Assembly (NCBI RefSeq): GCF_001590685.1
Contig: NZ_CP014616.1
Location: 2,851,001-2,915,000 of the forward strand
Reading direction: 5' to 3'
From: Sporosarcina psychrophila
GTDB lineage: Bacteria > Bacillota > Bacilli > Bacillales_A > Planococcaceae
DNA length: 64,000 nucleotides
A model generated the notes under the pieces. That model saw only the letters and a program-made list of their open reading frames with translations. It ran no database searches and was not told the DNA's origin. A program made the translations under genes and the position numbers. Positions 28,466 through 36,575 of this stretch are shown in pieces (within the stretch, counting starts at the first letter, position 1; each line of letters starts with the position of its first letter).

Positions 28466-28559
28466 CGTCTCAATAAATTTCTTCACAGCTAATACGAATT
28501 GAAATCGTTTTTGAAGCCATATTAACGTAGAATACACTTATTGAAATGGAGGGTTTATT

Positions 28560-28745
28560 ATGACAAAAGATAATCCAAAAGGAAATACCGACAAGTCAGC
28601 CCCATCGAAACATAAAAAATTAAACTCGAACACAATGAAAGAAGAGATTTCGCTTGAGTTAGCCGAACTCGGAAACTTAAACCCGAAGCATGAACCGATG
28701 ACAAAAAACGACAGGCAAAAGAGTGAATCGGAAAAGACTTATTAA
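28560..28745 (+). CDS. Small hydrophilic basic protein of unknown function
   Basis: A 61-residue protein with GGAGGG six bases before ATG and its own promoter gap and terminator, so it is probably real. The N-terminal half is Lys/Asn/Ser-rich (MTKDNPKGNTDKSAPSKHKK) and the middle has a short helix-like ISLELAELGNLN. No cysteines and no membrane segment. Such small charged proteins are common in spore formers, but I cannot name it. Confidence 0.55.
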   Translation: MTKDNPKGNTDKSAPSKHKKLNSNTMKEEISLELAELGNLNPKHEPMTKNDRQKSESEKTY

Positions 28746-28766
28746 TAATAGAAGATATTTACTGAA

Positions 28767-28803
28767 AACCACTAGGTATAACCAACCCTAGTGGTTATTT
28801 TTT
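28767..28803. terminator. Terminator between convergent genes
   Basis: AACCACTAGG pairs perfectly with CCTAGTGGTT, followed by ATTTTTT on the plus strand. It terminates the small gene and may help the convergent LysM gene. Confidence 0.85.
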
Positions 28804-28812
28804 CGAAGTACC

Positions 28813-30633
28813 CTACGGCAAAAACAAAACTGTTGAGGAAATTCCATCAATATGTTCCTTATCCGCCCATAATATAAAGTAATTATAAGATATTCCATCA
28901 ATCATTATCGGACTCGGATAATTTGCGATAAAGGCTGCCTGCCCCTTCATTTCAGCTGGTTGATCGGCAGAAGGTAAAATAGTGCATGACTGTTCATATG
29001 GGTTTTGTGATTGTATTATTCGAGGCACCGAGCCATAGGGCATTAGTTTTTGAAAAGCTTCGTCATGGCATACCTTGTCGATCGAATCGGATCCCAAAAG
29101 AGCTGAAATCTGAAAAAAGCCATCATCGCCTTCGTATCTTTCATTGTTTACCCTATGCCAACTTGCGGGATATTGAAAGTTAACGTCAAAAGTCTCGTTC
29201 GTAAATTCCGCTTTTGACAAATCCATAATCGGTGTTGGCGACCATTGCACTGACGTGATAGTCACGTCTTCAATGAGCCTAATTGGGACAGGATGGGTTA
29301 GATCAAGCACCCACAGCTCATTGGCAAATTCCTGCTCTTTACACCCAGAAAGGTATGCAATTTTTCTTCCGTCAGGCGACCAAGTAACTGGTGTCGAAAA
29401 GCAATTCGAAATCGCCCATATCCGATCATCATTCCCAAGTCGCTCCACAGTTCTTATTTGCGTAAAATAGCCTCTATCATCAGATGCGGTCGCACTATAC
29501 GCGATTCGTAAAGAATCAGGTGACCATTCCGGGAAATAGTTTTTCCCATCTGGTCCCCCTTTCACTTCATGCACAACACCTGTAGCAAGCTCCACAGTGT
29601 AAATAATTGAAACACTTGCACCTGGTGTTGTATAGAGAGCAAAGCTACCATCGGGTGATAGACGCGCATCATGAAGAGGACCGTTCGTATTTCTAGTAAT
29701 TTGCTTTTTAGCCATTCCATTTGTATCACTGCTGAATAGCTGACTTATACCTGATGCATCCAGAGCTTGAAACATTAATTCCGTGCCACTCGGAAACCAG
29801 TTCACTTCTGATGCACCAGGTTGCCTGATCGTCTTCGCTGCATGCAACGTGGCGTTATACAGTATAATCATTCCTCGGGTCGCATAAGCTAAACTTGAAC
29901 TGTCTGGAGACCAACCCAGACTGAAATCTCCCCCTTCTTCCAACTGATCAATACCAGCGATTAAACCCGTTGCTGTATAAATAACATAGATAATCCTATC
30001 CTTCCCAACAAATGCGATTCGGCCGCTATCCGGCGACCAAATTGGTTGCGAGCGTGCATCGCCTAAACCACTTGTAAGTTGTCTATTTTTCCCGGTCCGC
30101 GGATTATACACCCAAATATCATACTGCCCTCCGCGATTAGATGTATAAGCAAGAAATCCTCGATCAGCGGTAGGTGCGAAAGGAATACTTAATCTCATTC
30201 CAGGAGTTAGAGCTGTGGATGGCAGTTCGTTGGTCGTCTGTAAATACTTAGGATTACTTTGACCACCTGTTGTCACGTTGAAACGCTTGGCAATCTGAAC
30301 CAATGTGTCCCGAGGTTGAACGACGTAATAAGCAACACCAGGTGGGATTTCAAGTAATTGACCTATCTGTAAGGCATATGGTGGCCTTAGCCTATTTGTT
30401 TCGACAATCAAAGAAACAGGAACACCATACATTTGAGAAATCCGGTACACGGAATCTCCCGACTTAACGCGGTATTTATTGACGCCAGGTGGAATTGACA
30501 ACTGTTGCCCGATAGTGATTCTATATGGTTGCGTTAAATTATTTGCGGCAATAAGGGATTTCACTGGAAGTTCCCACCGCTTTGCTATGTTATTTAATGT
30601 GTCGCCAGTCCTAACTACATAAAAAAGTTGCAT
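28813..30633 (-). CDS. LysM-repeat protein with TolB-like beta-propeller
   Basis: A 606-residue protein from ATG at 30633 (AAGGA ten bases upstream); the frame extends 26 codons further, with weaker support. Three LysM peptidoglycan-binding repeats come first (about 3-46, 50-93, 97-146), each with a GDT/GDS turn and IPPG or IPF ending. A WD40/TolB-like propeller follows (about 150-470) with repeated WSPDS/FSPDG blades and a C-terminal domain of about 130 residues. No classical signal peptide is seen, so its location (cell wall, spore coat or cytosol) is open. Single gene. Confidence 0.8.
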   Translation of the reverse strand: MQLFYVVRTGDTLNNIAKRWELPVKSLIAANNLTQPYRITIGQQLSIPPGVNKYRVKSGDSVYRISQMYGVPVSLIVETNRLRPPYALQIGQLLEIPPGVAYYVVQPRDTLVQIAKRFNVTTGGQSNPKYLQTTNELPSTALTPGMRLSIPFAPTADRGFLAYTSNRGGQYDIWVYNPRTGKNRQLTSGLGDARSQPIWSPDSGRIAFVGKDRIIYVIYTATGLIAGIDQLEEGGDFSLGWSPDSSSLAYATRGMIILYNATLHAAKTIRQPGASEVNWFPSGTELMFQALDASGISQLFSSDTNGMAKKQITRNTNGPLHDARLSPDGSFALYTTPGASVSIIYTVELATGVVHEVKGGPDGKNYFPEWSPDSLRIAYSATASDDRGYFTQIRTVERLGNDDRIWAISNCFSTPVTWSPDGRKIAYLSGCKEQEFANELWVLDLTHPVPIRLIEDVTITSVQWSPTPIMDLSKAEFTNETFDVNFQYPASWHRVNNERYEGDDGFFQISALLGSDSIDKVCHDEAFQKLMPYGSVPRIIQSQNPYEQSCTILPSADQPAEMKGQAAFIANYPSPIMIDGISYNYFILWADKEHIDGISSTVLFLP

Positions 30634-30780
30634 CGCTAACACATCCTTCCATTTTGACAACATCGTAATTTCCCACGTTAAATGTGAACAGAATTCAATT
30701 GCTCTACCCACACCTAGGTTATTCGTCTAGCGGGCGGTATGTTCTAACCATGACATTAATTCAAAGTAGAAAGCACAAAA

Positions 30781-30819
30781 AAACGAACGGCTCTTTTTAA
30801 AAAAGAGCCGTTCGTTTTT
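30781..30819. terminator. Bidirectional terminator
   Basis: AAACGAACGGCTCTTTTT pairs with AAAAAGAGCCGTTCGTTT; flanking A and T runs fit both directions. It ends the VLRF1-type gene. Confidence 0.85.
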
Positions 30820-30833
30820 CCAATTTCGCTTAT

Positions 30834-31625
30834 CTACTTTTCAAAGACTTGGTGAAGCACATCACTCGGTTTACTGTTATTCAAGTTTTTATAAATGCAG
30901 CTTGCTGGTTTTTCACGCAATGTTTCGGCGAAAGCGTTCGCTAAATCAGCTTCACCCGACACATGTATTTCTTGCCAGCCGCGTTCCTTTTTCAATTTCC
31001 CAACAATTTCACCCATTCCTTTATAGAACCGCTGAAGGTTTTCTCTCAAACGTGGTTCTAAGGCGTCGTCACGAGTAGCCCCGGTTAGTGTTTCGTTAGG
31101 ATCTTTTTTCTGACTTTTTCCCCATCCTTCCAAATTCGCGTCGAATACATAGGTGGCTTCATCAATAACGGCCCCCATTGCTGTATCTAAAATGCGTACT
31201 TCCCCAAAGCTCGGCAAGATAATCCCCGCTTCCGGATATGCTTTGTACATATATTCCATCTCTTCAGTGACTGGGTGGTTTTCCCAGTGGAAGCTTGTTT
31301 TCACTGGGACTTGAACATAGTGAACTGCCCATAATTCCGGCTCTAATGATGCAAAAATCACAACACCTTTGCTTAGATCATTCTTATTATCCTCGACTTC
31401 TGTTTGAACTTTCTTTCTAAGTTCAGTAAAATTTTTCAATTCCTTTTCATCTTTGGAAGCTTTAATATACTCGTCAATCCGCTTCAATCCACTCTTCAAA
31501 TGAATTCTCCATGCCCCGTTTAGTTGATCAGGATCACCGGGATTAGTGTTTAAATAGACACTCAATACACAACGGTCATCACAGTGAAAGTCTTTTAAGG
31601 TTTTAAGTTCTTTGCTTAATGACAT
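30834..31625 (-). CDS. VLRF1/aeRF1-type (Vms1-like) protein
   Basis: A 263-residue cytosolic protein. The N-terminus CDDRCVLSVYLNTNPGDPDQLNGAWRIHLKSGLKRIDEYI, the middle SKGVVIFAS and LPSFGEVRILDTAMG, and the C-terminal part WQEIHVSGEADLANAFAETL resemble bacterial proteins with the VLRF1 release-factor fold, the group containing yeast Vms1. Those act, or are thought to act, on stalled ribosomal complexes. The GSQ-like catalytic loop of eukaryotic members is not obvious; the Q of KSQKKD could be a candidate. Assignment is moderate. Confidence 0.6.
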   Translation of the reverse strand: MSLSKELKTLKDFHCDDRCVLSVYLNTNPGDPDQLNGAWRIHLKSGLKRIDEYIKASKDEKELKNFTELRKKVQTEVEDNKNDLSKGVVIFASLEPELWAVHYVQVPVKTSFHWENHPVTEEMEYMYKAYPEAGIILPSFGEVRILDTAMGAVIDEATYVFDANLEGWGKSQKKDPNETLTGATRDDALEPRLRENLQRFYKGMGEIVGKLKKERGWQEIHVSGEADLANAFAETLREKPASCIYKNLNNSKPSDVLHQVFEK

Positions 31626-31733
31626 AATTACATTAACCTCCTTAATTTTCGATTCACTATTAGCATACCCTCACGTGCTTAGTCTAAAACGAATTGTGAG
31701 TACACTTACATTTACAAGTTAATAATGGATTAG

Positions 31734-31784
31734 AAAAAGCTGTTTTCAAAATCCTCTGCACATGGACTTTGAAGACAGCTTTTC
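31734..31784 (-). terminator. Terminator of the GntP gene
   Basis: AAAAGCTGT-TTCAAA pairs with TTTGAA-ACAGCTTTT with one mismatch, and five T follow on the minus strand. Confidence 0.8.
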
Positions 31785-31790
31785 ATTTCA

Positions 31791-33128
31791 TTAAATAAAT
31801 AAGCTAAGTAGTAATACAACACCAAGACCAACAATCGAGTTCGTGAATAAAAGAAGGCCCCATGTTTTGAATGTGTCTTTAATGGATAAGTTGAAGTACT
31901 CTTTAAACAACCAAAACGATGCGTCATTTACATGAGTAATCGTGTTACTTCCTGCGGCTGTTGCTAAAACCATTAATACAGGATTCACATCAAACGTATG
32001 AATAAGCGGACCTACGATTCCAGCAGCGGTTATCGCAGAAACAACGCCTGTCCCTGTTGCAATACGAAGCATTGCCGTGATGACCCATGCCATAATTAAC
32101 GGAGATACACTTGTATTTTCCATCATTCCAGCGATAAAGTCACCAATTCCTGTATCTAAAATGATTTGTTTGAATGCACCACCGGCACCAACAATGAATA
32201 CAATCATCGCAATACCCTCGATTGCCCCGGAAAAAGAAGTCATGATTTCCGGCATTGTTCGACCTCTTCGTGTACCGAATACGTAAATGGCAACTAATAC
32301 CGCAAGTAACATACTAATTTCGGCACTGCCAAGGAAATTAATAATTTGGTAGAACATCGTTCCTTTTTCAATAAATAGATCCATCACGGTAGCTGTTGTT
32401 ATAATGATTGCTGGCAACAATGGAACAATTATACTGATTGCAAAACCAGGCATTTCATCTTCTGTGAATTCTTTCGACTTTTTCAACAATGGTGGCACAG
32501 GACGATCTAAATTACGTAGCATTCTAGGTAAAATAATACCCGCGGCAATAACAGATGGGATGACAACAACCAATCCCAATATATATACCATACCCATGTC
32601 CGCACCGTATGCCTGAACAAGTGCAGTTGGACCCGGTTGTGGAGGGAATATACTATGCGCCATTGTCGCGGATGCAACCATAGTAATCCCTAAACGTAAA
32701 TAAGGAATTTTTGCTTCTACAGCAATACTAATTACTAGTGGAGCCAAAATGATGAAAGCAACTTCGTAAAAAACCGAAATACCGAAAATTGCTCCAACAA
32801 TTAATATTGCCCACTCAACGTTTTTCACTCCAAATTTGTTTAATAAGGTAGAAGCTACGCGTTGAGCAGCCCCGGAGTCAACCATCAATTTACCAAGTAC
32901 AGCACCCATTCCGATAATGATTGCCAAACTTCCAAGCGTGCCGCCAAAACCTGTTTTGATCGACAGGACAACTGCATCTAGTGTTAAACCATTTAATATA
33001 CCTACCAGTATCGCGACGATCAAAAGAGCAAGTACACTGTTTAGTTTTACAACAATGTTCAAATAAAGTAGTAAAGCTACTCCAAGAGCTACCCAAATAA
33101 TAGGCAAATAATTTATAATCCATTCCAT
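31791..33128 (-). CDS. GntP-family gluconate/sugar-acid permease
   Basis: A proton-coupled carboxylate symporter of the cytoplasmic membrane, 445 residues from ATG at 33128, eight bases after GGGGG; two earlier in-frame ATGs are too close to or inside the ribosome site. GntP hallmarks are GFGGTLGSLAIIIGMGAVLGKLMVDSGAAQRVA, PPQPGPTALVQAYGADMG and the C-terminal GSNTITHVNDASFWLFKEYF. It lies directly after relics of KDG kinase and KDPG aldolase, so its original substrate was probably a sugar acid such as 2-keto-3-deoxygluconate or gluconate. Confidence 0.9.
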   Translation of the reverse strand: MEWIINYLPIIWVALGVALLLYLNIVVKLNSVLALLIVAILVGILNGLTLDAVVLSIKTGFGGTLGSLAIIIGMGAVLGKLMVDSGAAQRVASTLLNKFGVKNVEWAILIVGAIFGISVFYEVAFIILAPLVISIAVEAKIPYLRLGITMVASATMAHSIFPPQPGPTALVQAYGADMGMVYILGLVVVIPSVIAAGIILPRMLRNLDRPVPPLLKKSKEFTEDEMPGFAISIIVPLLPAIIITTATVMDLFIEKGTMFYQIINFLGSAEISMLLAVLVAIYVFGTRRGRTMPEIMTSFSGAIEGIAMIVFIVGAGGAFKQIILDTGIGDFIAGMMENTSVSPLIMAWVITAMLRIATGTGVVSAITAAGIVGPLIHTFDVNPVLMVLATAAGSNTITHVNDASFWLFKEYFNLSIKDTFKTWGLLLFTNSIVGLGVVLLLSLFI

Positions 33129-33194
33129 ATTCATTTCCCCCAAGCCTATTTTCTTCCCCAATATGTATATTTTTTAATTATTCGTATTCTATTT

Positions 33195-33357
33195 ACGCAA
33201 TGATTGTATATCTGGAGCTGTATAGGTTAGCTTAAAAGCCGCCTTCATTAGCAGTTTTTGTCGATTGGATAATTTCTTCTGCATCATTTTCCCGGATAAC
33301 GGCAACTTCTTTAGTTTCTGTGAGTTGAGTAAGAAGCGAGTATTTCGATATCTTCAT
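33195..33357 (-). pseudogene. eda: KDPG aldolase relic (N-terminal fragment)
   Basis: From ATG at 33357 the frame reads MKISKYSLLTQLTETKEVAVIRENDAEEII... up to NEGGF and stops. The other frame then continues KLTYTAPDIQSL, the next expected segment of KDPG aldolase (compare VIRADSAxxA and EGGIRxxEVTFSVPDA in the family). A short deletion with frameshift, plus loss of the remaining 150 residues or so, has destroyed the gene. The catalytic lysine region is gone. The remnant points to a former ketodeoxygluconate pathway with kdgK and gntP. Confidence 0.7.
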
Positions 33358-33516
33358 TTGTCCTCTTTAGTTATGATTTGGGATAGTTTACTGCTTAATT
33401 TCAAATTCCCCACTCAATGTATACGCTTTCAATAACATTTTCATTTAACCAAAATATTGTTACGAAAATCCATATGCCAATGAACAACATTATTTTCTTC
33501 AAACATTCCTACTTTA
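33358..33516 (-). other. Short spacer between kdgK and eda relics
   Basis: A further fragment DSKVGMFEENNVVHWHMDF is readable near 33480-33520. It may be the tail of the decayed kinase. Nothing else is seen. Confidence 0.25.
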
Positions 33517-33849
33517 CTATCCTCTGGTTCCAAAATAAGATTTGAGATTTTGTAATGATAGTGAAAATATCTTGCCGGGACCCTCTTCACGAATTTCTTT
33601 ATCAGCGAAAGTTCTGGGGTAACCTTCTACAAAACGCACATCGCCCATGTCGATACTTTTGCTACGAGAAAAATTTAAAATAACACATTCGAATTCGTGA
33701 TAAATTTGACATAAAAAGCGTAAGGCTCCCACCCTAGAAGGATTAAACGTATTTAGTGCTTCGCCTATCGTAAAAACACCAAATAAATATATGGCAACAT
33801 AATCTCCCCTTTCCGATAGTAAATGTCCTATTTTTAAATATTTTTTCAA
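33517..33849 (-). pseudogene. kdgK: 2-keto-3-deoxygluconate kinase relic (PfkB family)
   Basis: A 110-codon open frame keeps two blocks of KdgK-type kinases. VFTIGEALNTFNPSRVGALRFL corresponds to the N-terminal block, and NFSRSKSIDMGDVRFVEGYPRTFADKEIREEGPGKIF to a block normally about 35 residues further along. The glycine-rich stretch between them (GGxExNxAIG...) is missing or scrambled, and the ATP-binding C-terminal half with the GAGD motif is absent. It is therefore non-functional as a kinase. Its promoter and operator region at 33851-33912 still looks intact. Confidence 0.65.
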
Positions 33850-33850
33850 T

Positions 33851-33873
33851 AAATCGGTTTAGTAAACCGATTT
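33851..33873. promoter_or_regulatory. Palindromic operator-like site
   Basis: AAATCGGTTT-AGT-AAACCGATTT is a perfect 10-bp inverted repeat with a three-base spacer. It sits just downstream of a predicted promoter and directly before the kdgK relic. The form suits a dimeric repressor (for example LacI or GntR type); the regulator is not in the window. Confidence 0.6.
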
Positions 33874-33882
33874 AGTATTCTA

Positions 33883-33912
33883 ATTATATAGTGAAATCGC
33901 ATTCAAAATCAA
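33883..33912 (-). promoter_or_regulatory. Candidate promoter of the decayed KDG operon
   Basis: On the minus strand TTGATT (33907-33912) and a perfect TATAAT (33883-33888) are 18 bases apart. The operator-like palindrome lies 10 bases after the -10 box. Confidence 0.55.
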
Positions 33913-34261
33913 TCATTAATTCTGAATAGCCTATTTCCTCTTCGTGATTCCCCTCTTTTTTCCTTCCAACATCTAGCTTCGAGACGCTTTTTACTTAATA
34001 GGAATTTCCCTAGAACTGGATCAATACTGCCTAGTATTATTTTAGAATGGCCTTTCAATTTAAGAAATCACTATATTTTAAAGGTAAGAGAATTATAGTG
34101 AGACTTCTTAAAGCACCCTGCTGTTATTAAATTATCCGCCGTTTTTTCTACAAAATAAAACCGATTGCACTATATGCAATCGGCTTCATTTTATATCGCT
34201 AATAAGCAAATTTGAACCTAGAACTAAATAACAACTGAAAATATGAAAAATAACCAACTAT
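33913..34261. other. Intergenic region with the 34262 gene's terminator
   Basis: About 350 AT-rich bases. Only the terminator at 34153-34183 is recognisable. Confidence 0.5.
34153..34183 (-). terminator. Terminator of the orphan binding-protein gene
   Basis: CCGATTGCA pairs perfectly with TGCAATCGG around a five-base loop; TTTTATTTT follows on the minus strand. Confidence 0.75.
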
Positions 34262-35248
34262 CTATTCACTAAGTTCAGCTTTCCACTCTTCTTTAATCTC
34301 AAGACCGATTTTAGATGCAGTATCTTCATTAACAACAAATTTTAATTTTTTCGGAACTTGAACGGGTAATTCAGAGGGCTTGCTTTCTCCTTTTAAAATC
34401 TTCACAGCCATTTGGCCTGTTTCATAACCGAGATCATGATAACTAAAGCCGTATGCTGCTAAACCGCCTCGTTTTACGGAGTCTAGTTCCCCGACCATCA
34501 TGGGTAGTTTATTGTCGAACGCAACTGAAGTGACAGTTTCAAGCGCCGAAACAACCGTGTTATCTTTAATGATATACAAAGAATCGACTTTACCAATCAA
34601 TGAGTCGACCGCTTGTTTTACATCCGCTGATGTGGCAACAGGTGCTTCAACAATAGTCAAATCCATATCTTTTACTACTTCATGAATCTTATCCACTTGA
34701 ACGCGTGCATTTTGCTCCCCCGCGTTATAAATAATGCCTACATTTTTCGCACCTAATTGTTCTTGTAGGAACTTCAATGTTTGAGGAATGACATCAGGAT
34801 GTAAATCAATCGTGCCCGTTACATTACCTCCCGGACTTTCCAATGACTCTACTAATTCAGCACCAACAGCATCTGTAACTGATGTGAAAACGATTGGAAT
34901 TTCTTGAGTCGCACTTGCTACAGCTTGTGCACTGGGTGTCGAATTTGCAAAGATTAAGTCTACACCCGAATTAACAAGATTTGTAGCAATCGTTGTGTTA
35001 GCACTATTGTCATTTTGTGCATTCTGAACTACATATTCCACGTCAAGCCCTGCATCTTCCAATGCCTTTTTAAAGCCATCATAAGCGGCATTCAATGAGG
35101 GATGTTCTACAATTTGCGTGACACCTATTTTATATTTCTTTGTGTCCCCATTAGCACTCGACTCTTTTTTCTCTCCTTCTCCACATGCCGCAAGTAGTAA
35201 TGCAGCACCAAAAATGACAAACACCATTTTCTTCAAATAAATCTTCAT
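34262..35248 (-). CDS. Orphan ABC substrate-binding lipoprotein (TrpX-like)
   Basis: A 328-residue COG2984 binding lipoprotein from ATG at 35248, after AAAGGGGGA. Lipobox LAACG, then YKIGVTQIVEHPSLNAAYDGFKKALEDAGLDVEYV and the same domain signatures as the proteins at 26240 and 45729. It has its own promoter, cre-like site and terminator and no adjacent permease or ATPase. It may feed one of the two complete TrpXYZ-like transporters in the window. It lies immediately after the hpa operon. Confidence 0.9.
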   Translation of the reverse strand: MKIYLKKMVFVIFGAALLLAACGEGEKKESSANGDTKKYKIGVTQIVEHPSLNAAYDGFKKALEDAGLDVEYVVQNAQNDNSANTTIATNLVNSGVDLIFANSTPSAQAVASATQEIPIVFTSVTDAVGAELVESLESPGGNVTGTIDLHPDVIPQTLKFLQEQLGAKNVGIIYNAGEQNARVQVDKIHEVVKDMDLTIVEAPVATSADVKQAVDSLIGKVDSLYIIKDNTVVSALETVTSVAFDNKLPMMVGELDSVKRGGLAAYGFSYHDLGYETGQMAVKILKGESKPSELPVQVPKKLKFVVNEDTASKIGLEIKEEWKAELSE

Positions 35249-35316
35249 TCTTTTTCCCCCTTTAATCAAACCTGCATATTTTGTAAAAATTTGATTCTAA
35301 AAGTTAATTTTTCATA

Positions 35317-35345
35317 ATGCTACACTGCCTGTGATTGATAGTCAA
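35317..35345 (-). promoter_or_regulatory. Candidate sigma-A promoter of the orphan binding protein
   Basis: TTGACT (35340-35345) and TAGCAT (35317-35322) on the minus strand, 17 bases apart; spacer and flanks resemble the promoter at 27324-27352. Confidence 0.6.
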
Positions 35346-35368
35346 TAAGGTTCCAAACATTAAGAATA

Positions 35369-35382
35369 TTTAAGCGCTTACA
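35369..35382 (-). promoter_or_regulatory. Candidate cre site
   Basis: TGTAAGCGCTTAAA on the minus strand matches 13 of 14 cre positions and lies 23 bases before the -35 box, exactly as at 27376-27389. Confidence 0.6.
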
Positions 35383-35496
35383 TTAGATTTATTTGCATTG
35401 GACAGTTCCCCGCATGTCAAAATTGGTTCCAAGTGAAGCTATAATTTAATTTGGAGATCTTCTTAACGTATCGTAATCGCTAGTTCATTCCAATAC

Positions 35497-35542
35497 AAAA
35501 AACACCCACGAAAAAGTTAACAGGTACATTTTCGTAGGTGTT
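35497..35542 (-). terminator. Terminator of the hpa operon
   Basis: AACACCTACGAAAA and its partner TTTTCGTGGGTGTT (one mismatch over 14 bp), with six T on the minus strand. Confidence 0.8.
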
Positions 35543-35571
35543 TCATATTGTTCTATAGGTTAGTTCAGTAC

Positions 35572-36555
35572 TTAAGCCATAATTTTTGGTTGTCTTTGTG
35601 CTAATAATGGTTCTTGACACTCTATTTCTTCACCCGTTTCAATATCAATGAACGTACTTGTTTCATTAAACCAACAATCCGGTGCTTTGTGACCCCAGAA
35701 TGTTTGGCGAAGTGGATCATTTAAATCCCAGCGTTTCGGCTTTAAATCTGGGTCGCTTGTTAAATAATCGCCCGTATAAAGTTCAATGCGGTGGCCATCT
35801 GGATCTCTTAAATAGAGGAAGAAGGCATTGGATAATCCATGGCGGCCGGGTCCCCGTTCAATTGAATCTGCATAGCCCATACTCGCTAAAATATCACAAC
35901 AATCGAGCACGCTAAGTCGATCTGTTAATGAGTAAGCAAAGTGATGCAATTTTGGTCCAGGACTGCTCATGAATGCTTGATCATGAACAGTCGGCTTTCG
36001 ATAAAGCCATGCTGCCCACAAGTCCCCATCCTCAGTATCCGTATACTCTGAACACGAGAATCCTAAGTGATCAACATAAAAATCAAAGGCTTTTTGAACA
36101 TCTGGTACTGCACAGTTTACGTGGTCAATCCTTTGAATTTTCGCTCCTCGATAAAGATCATAACGCTGCAACATCCGGTCAACGATAGTCATTTCTGCAA
36201 AAAACTCTAATGGAATTCCTGAGATATCATGCACTCGAAGGGTTCTTCCAATTGCATGTTGTACCCCTTTCGCTACCCATTTTGTTTTCAGACCCAGTGA
36301 GATGAAAAGCTTTTCAATTTCATCGAGATCCTGTTCTTTTTCCACTTTGTAACTAAGTACCTCAACAACGGCTTTGTCTGCTTTTTTCAATAGTAAACTG
36401 TGATGCGAATGTTCTTCTAAACCTCTTAAGTAAATATGATTTTCATCACTTTCTGTTTCAATCATGCCTAATCCCTCAACATAGAACTTACGAGACGCCT
36501 GCAAATCTACTACATGAAGAACCGTTCTCGCGATCCGTATGATTGAAAAATCCAT
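35572..36555 (-). CDS. hpaD: 3,4-dihydroxyphenylacetate (homoprotocatechuate) 2,3-dioxygenase
   Basis: A type I extradiol ring-cleavage enzyme with two VOC domains. It turns 3,4-dihydroxyphenylacetate into 5-carboxymethyl-2-hydroxymuconate semialdehyde. From ATG 36555 (327 residues) the metal ligands are His145 (IDHVN), His205 (LHHFA) and Glu258 (HRIELYTGDY), and GPGRHGLSNAFFLYLRDPDGHR matches the Brevibacterium enzyme closely. GTG or ATG starts up to 36576 are also open; 36555 has a GGTGA site at suitable distance. The gene is packed against hpaE and ends the operon. Confidence 0.92.
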   Translation of the reverse strand: MDFSIIRIARTVLHVVDLQASRKFYVEGLGMIETESDENHIYLRGLEEHSHHSLLLKKADKAVVEVLSYKVEKEQDLDEIEKLFISLGLKTKWVAKGVQHAIGRTLRVHDISGIPLEFFAEMTIVDRMLQRYDLYRGAKIQRIDHVNCAVPDVQKAFDFYVDHLGFSCSEYTDTEDGDLWAAWLYRKPTVHDQAFMSSPGPKLHHFAYSLTDRLSVLDCCDILASMGYADSIERGPGRHGLSNAFFLYLRDPDGHRIELYTGDYLTSDPDLKPKRWDLNDPLRQTFWGHKAPDCWFNETSTFIDIETGEEIECQEPLLAQRQPKIMA

Positions 36556-36575
36556 CGTGTTCACCATACCTTCCA

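Larger units (their letters stand above)
27739..28559. other. Intergenic region with a possible gene relic and a forward terminator
   Basis: About 820 bases without an intact gene. A broken plus-strand frame is seen at 28022-28203 and a clear plus-strand terminator at 28431-28465, so the region was probably once transcribed rightwards. The remainder is featureless. Confidence 0.4.
35249..35571. other. Regulatory gap before the orphan binding-protein gene
   Basis: About 320 bases holding the promoter at 35317-35345, the cre-like site at 35369-35382 and the hpa operon terminator at 35497-35542. No gene. Confidence 0.6.
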
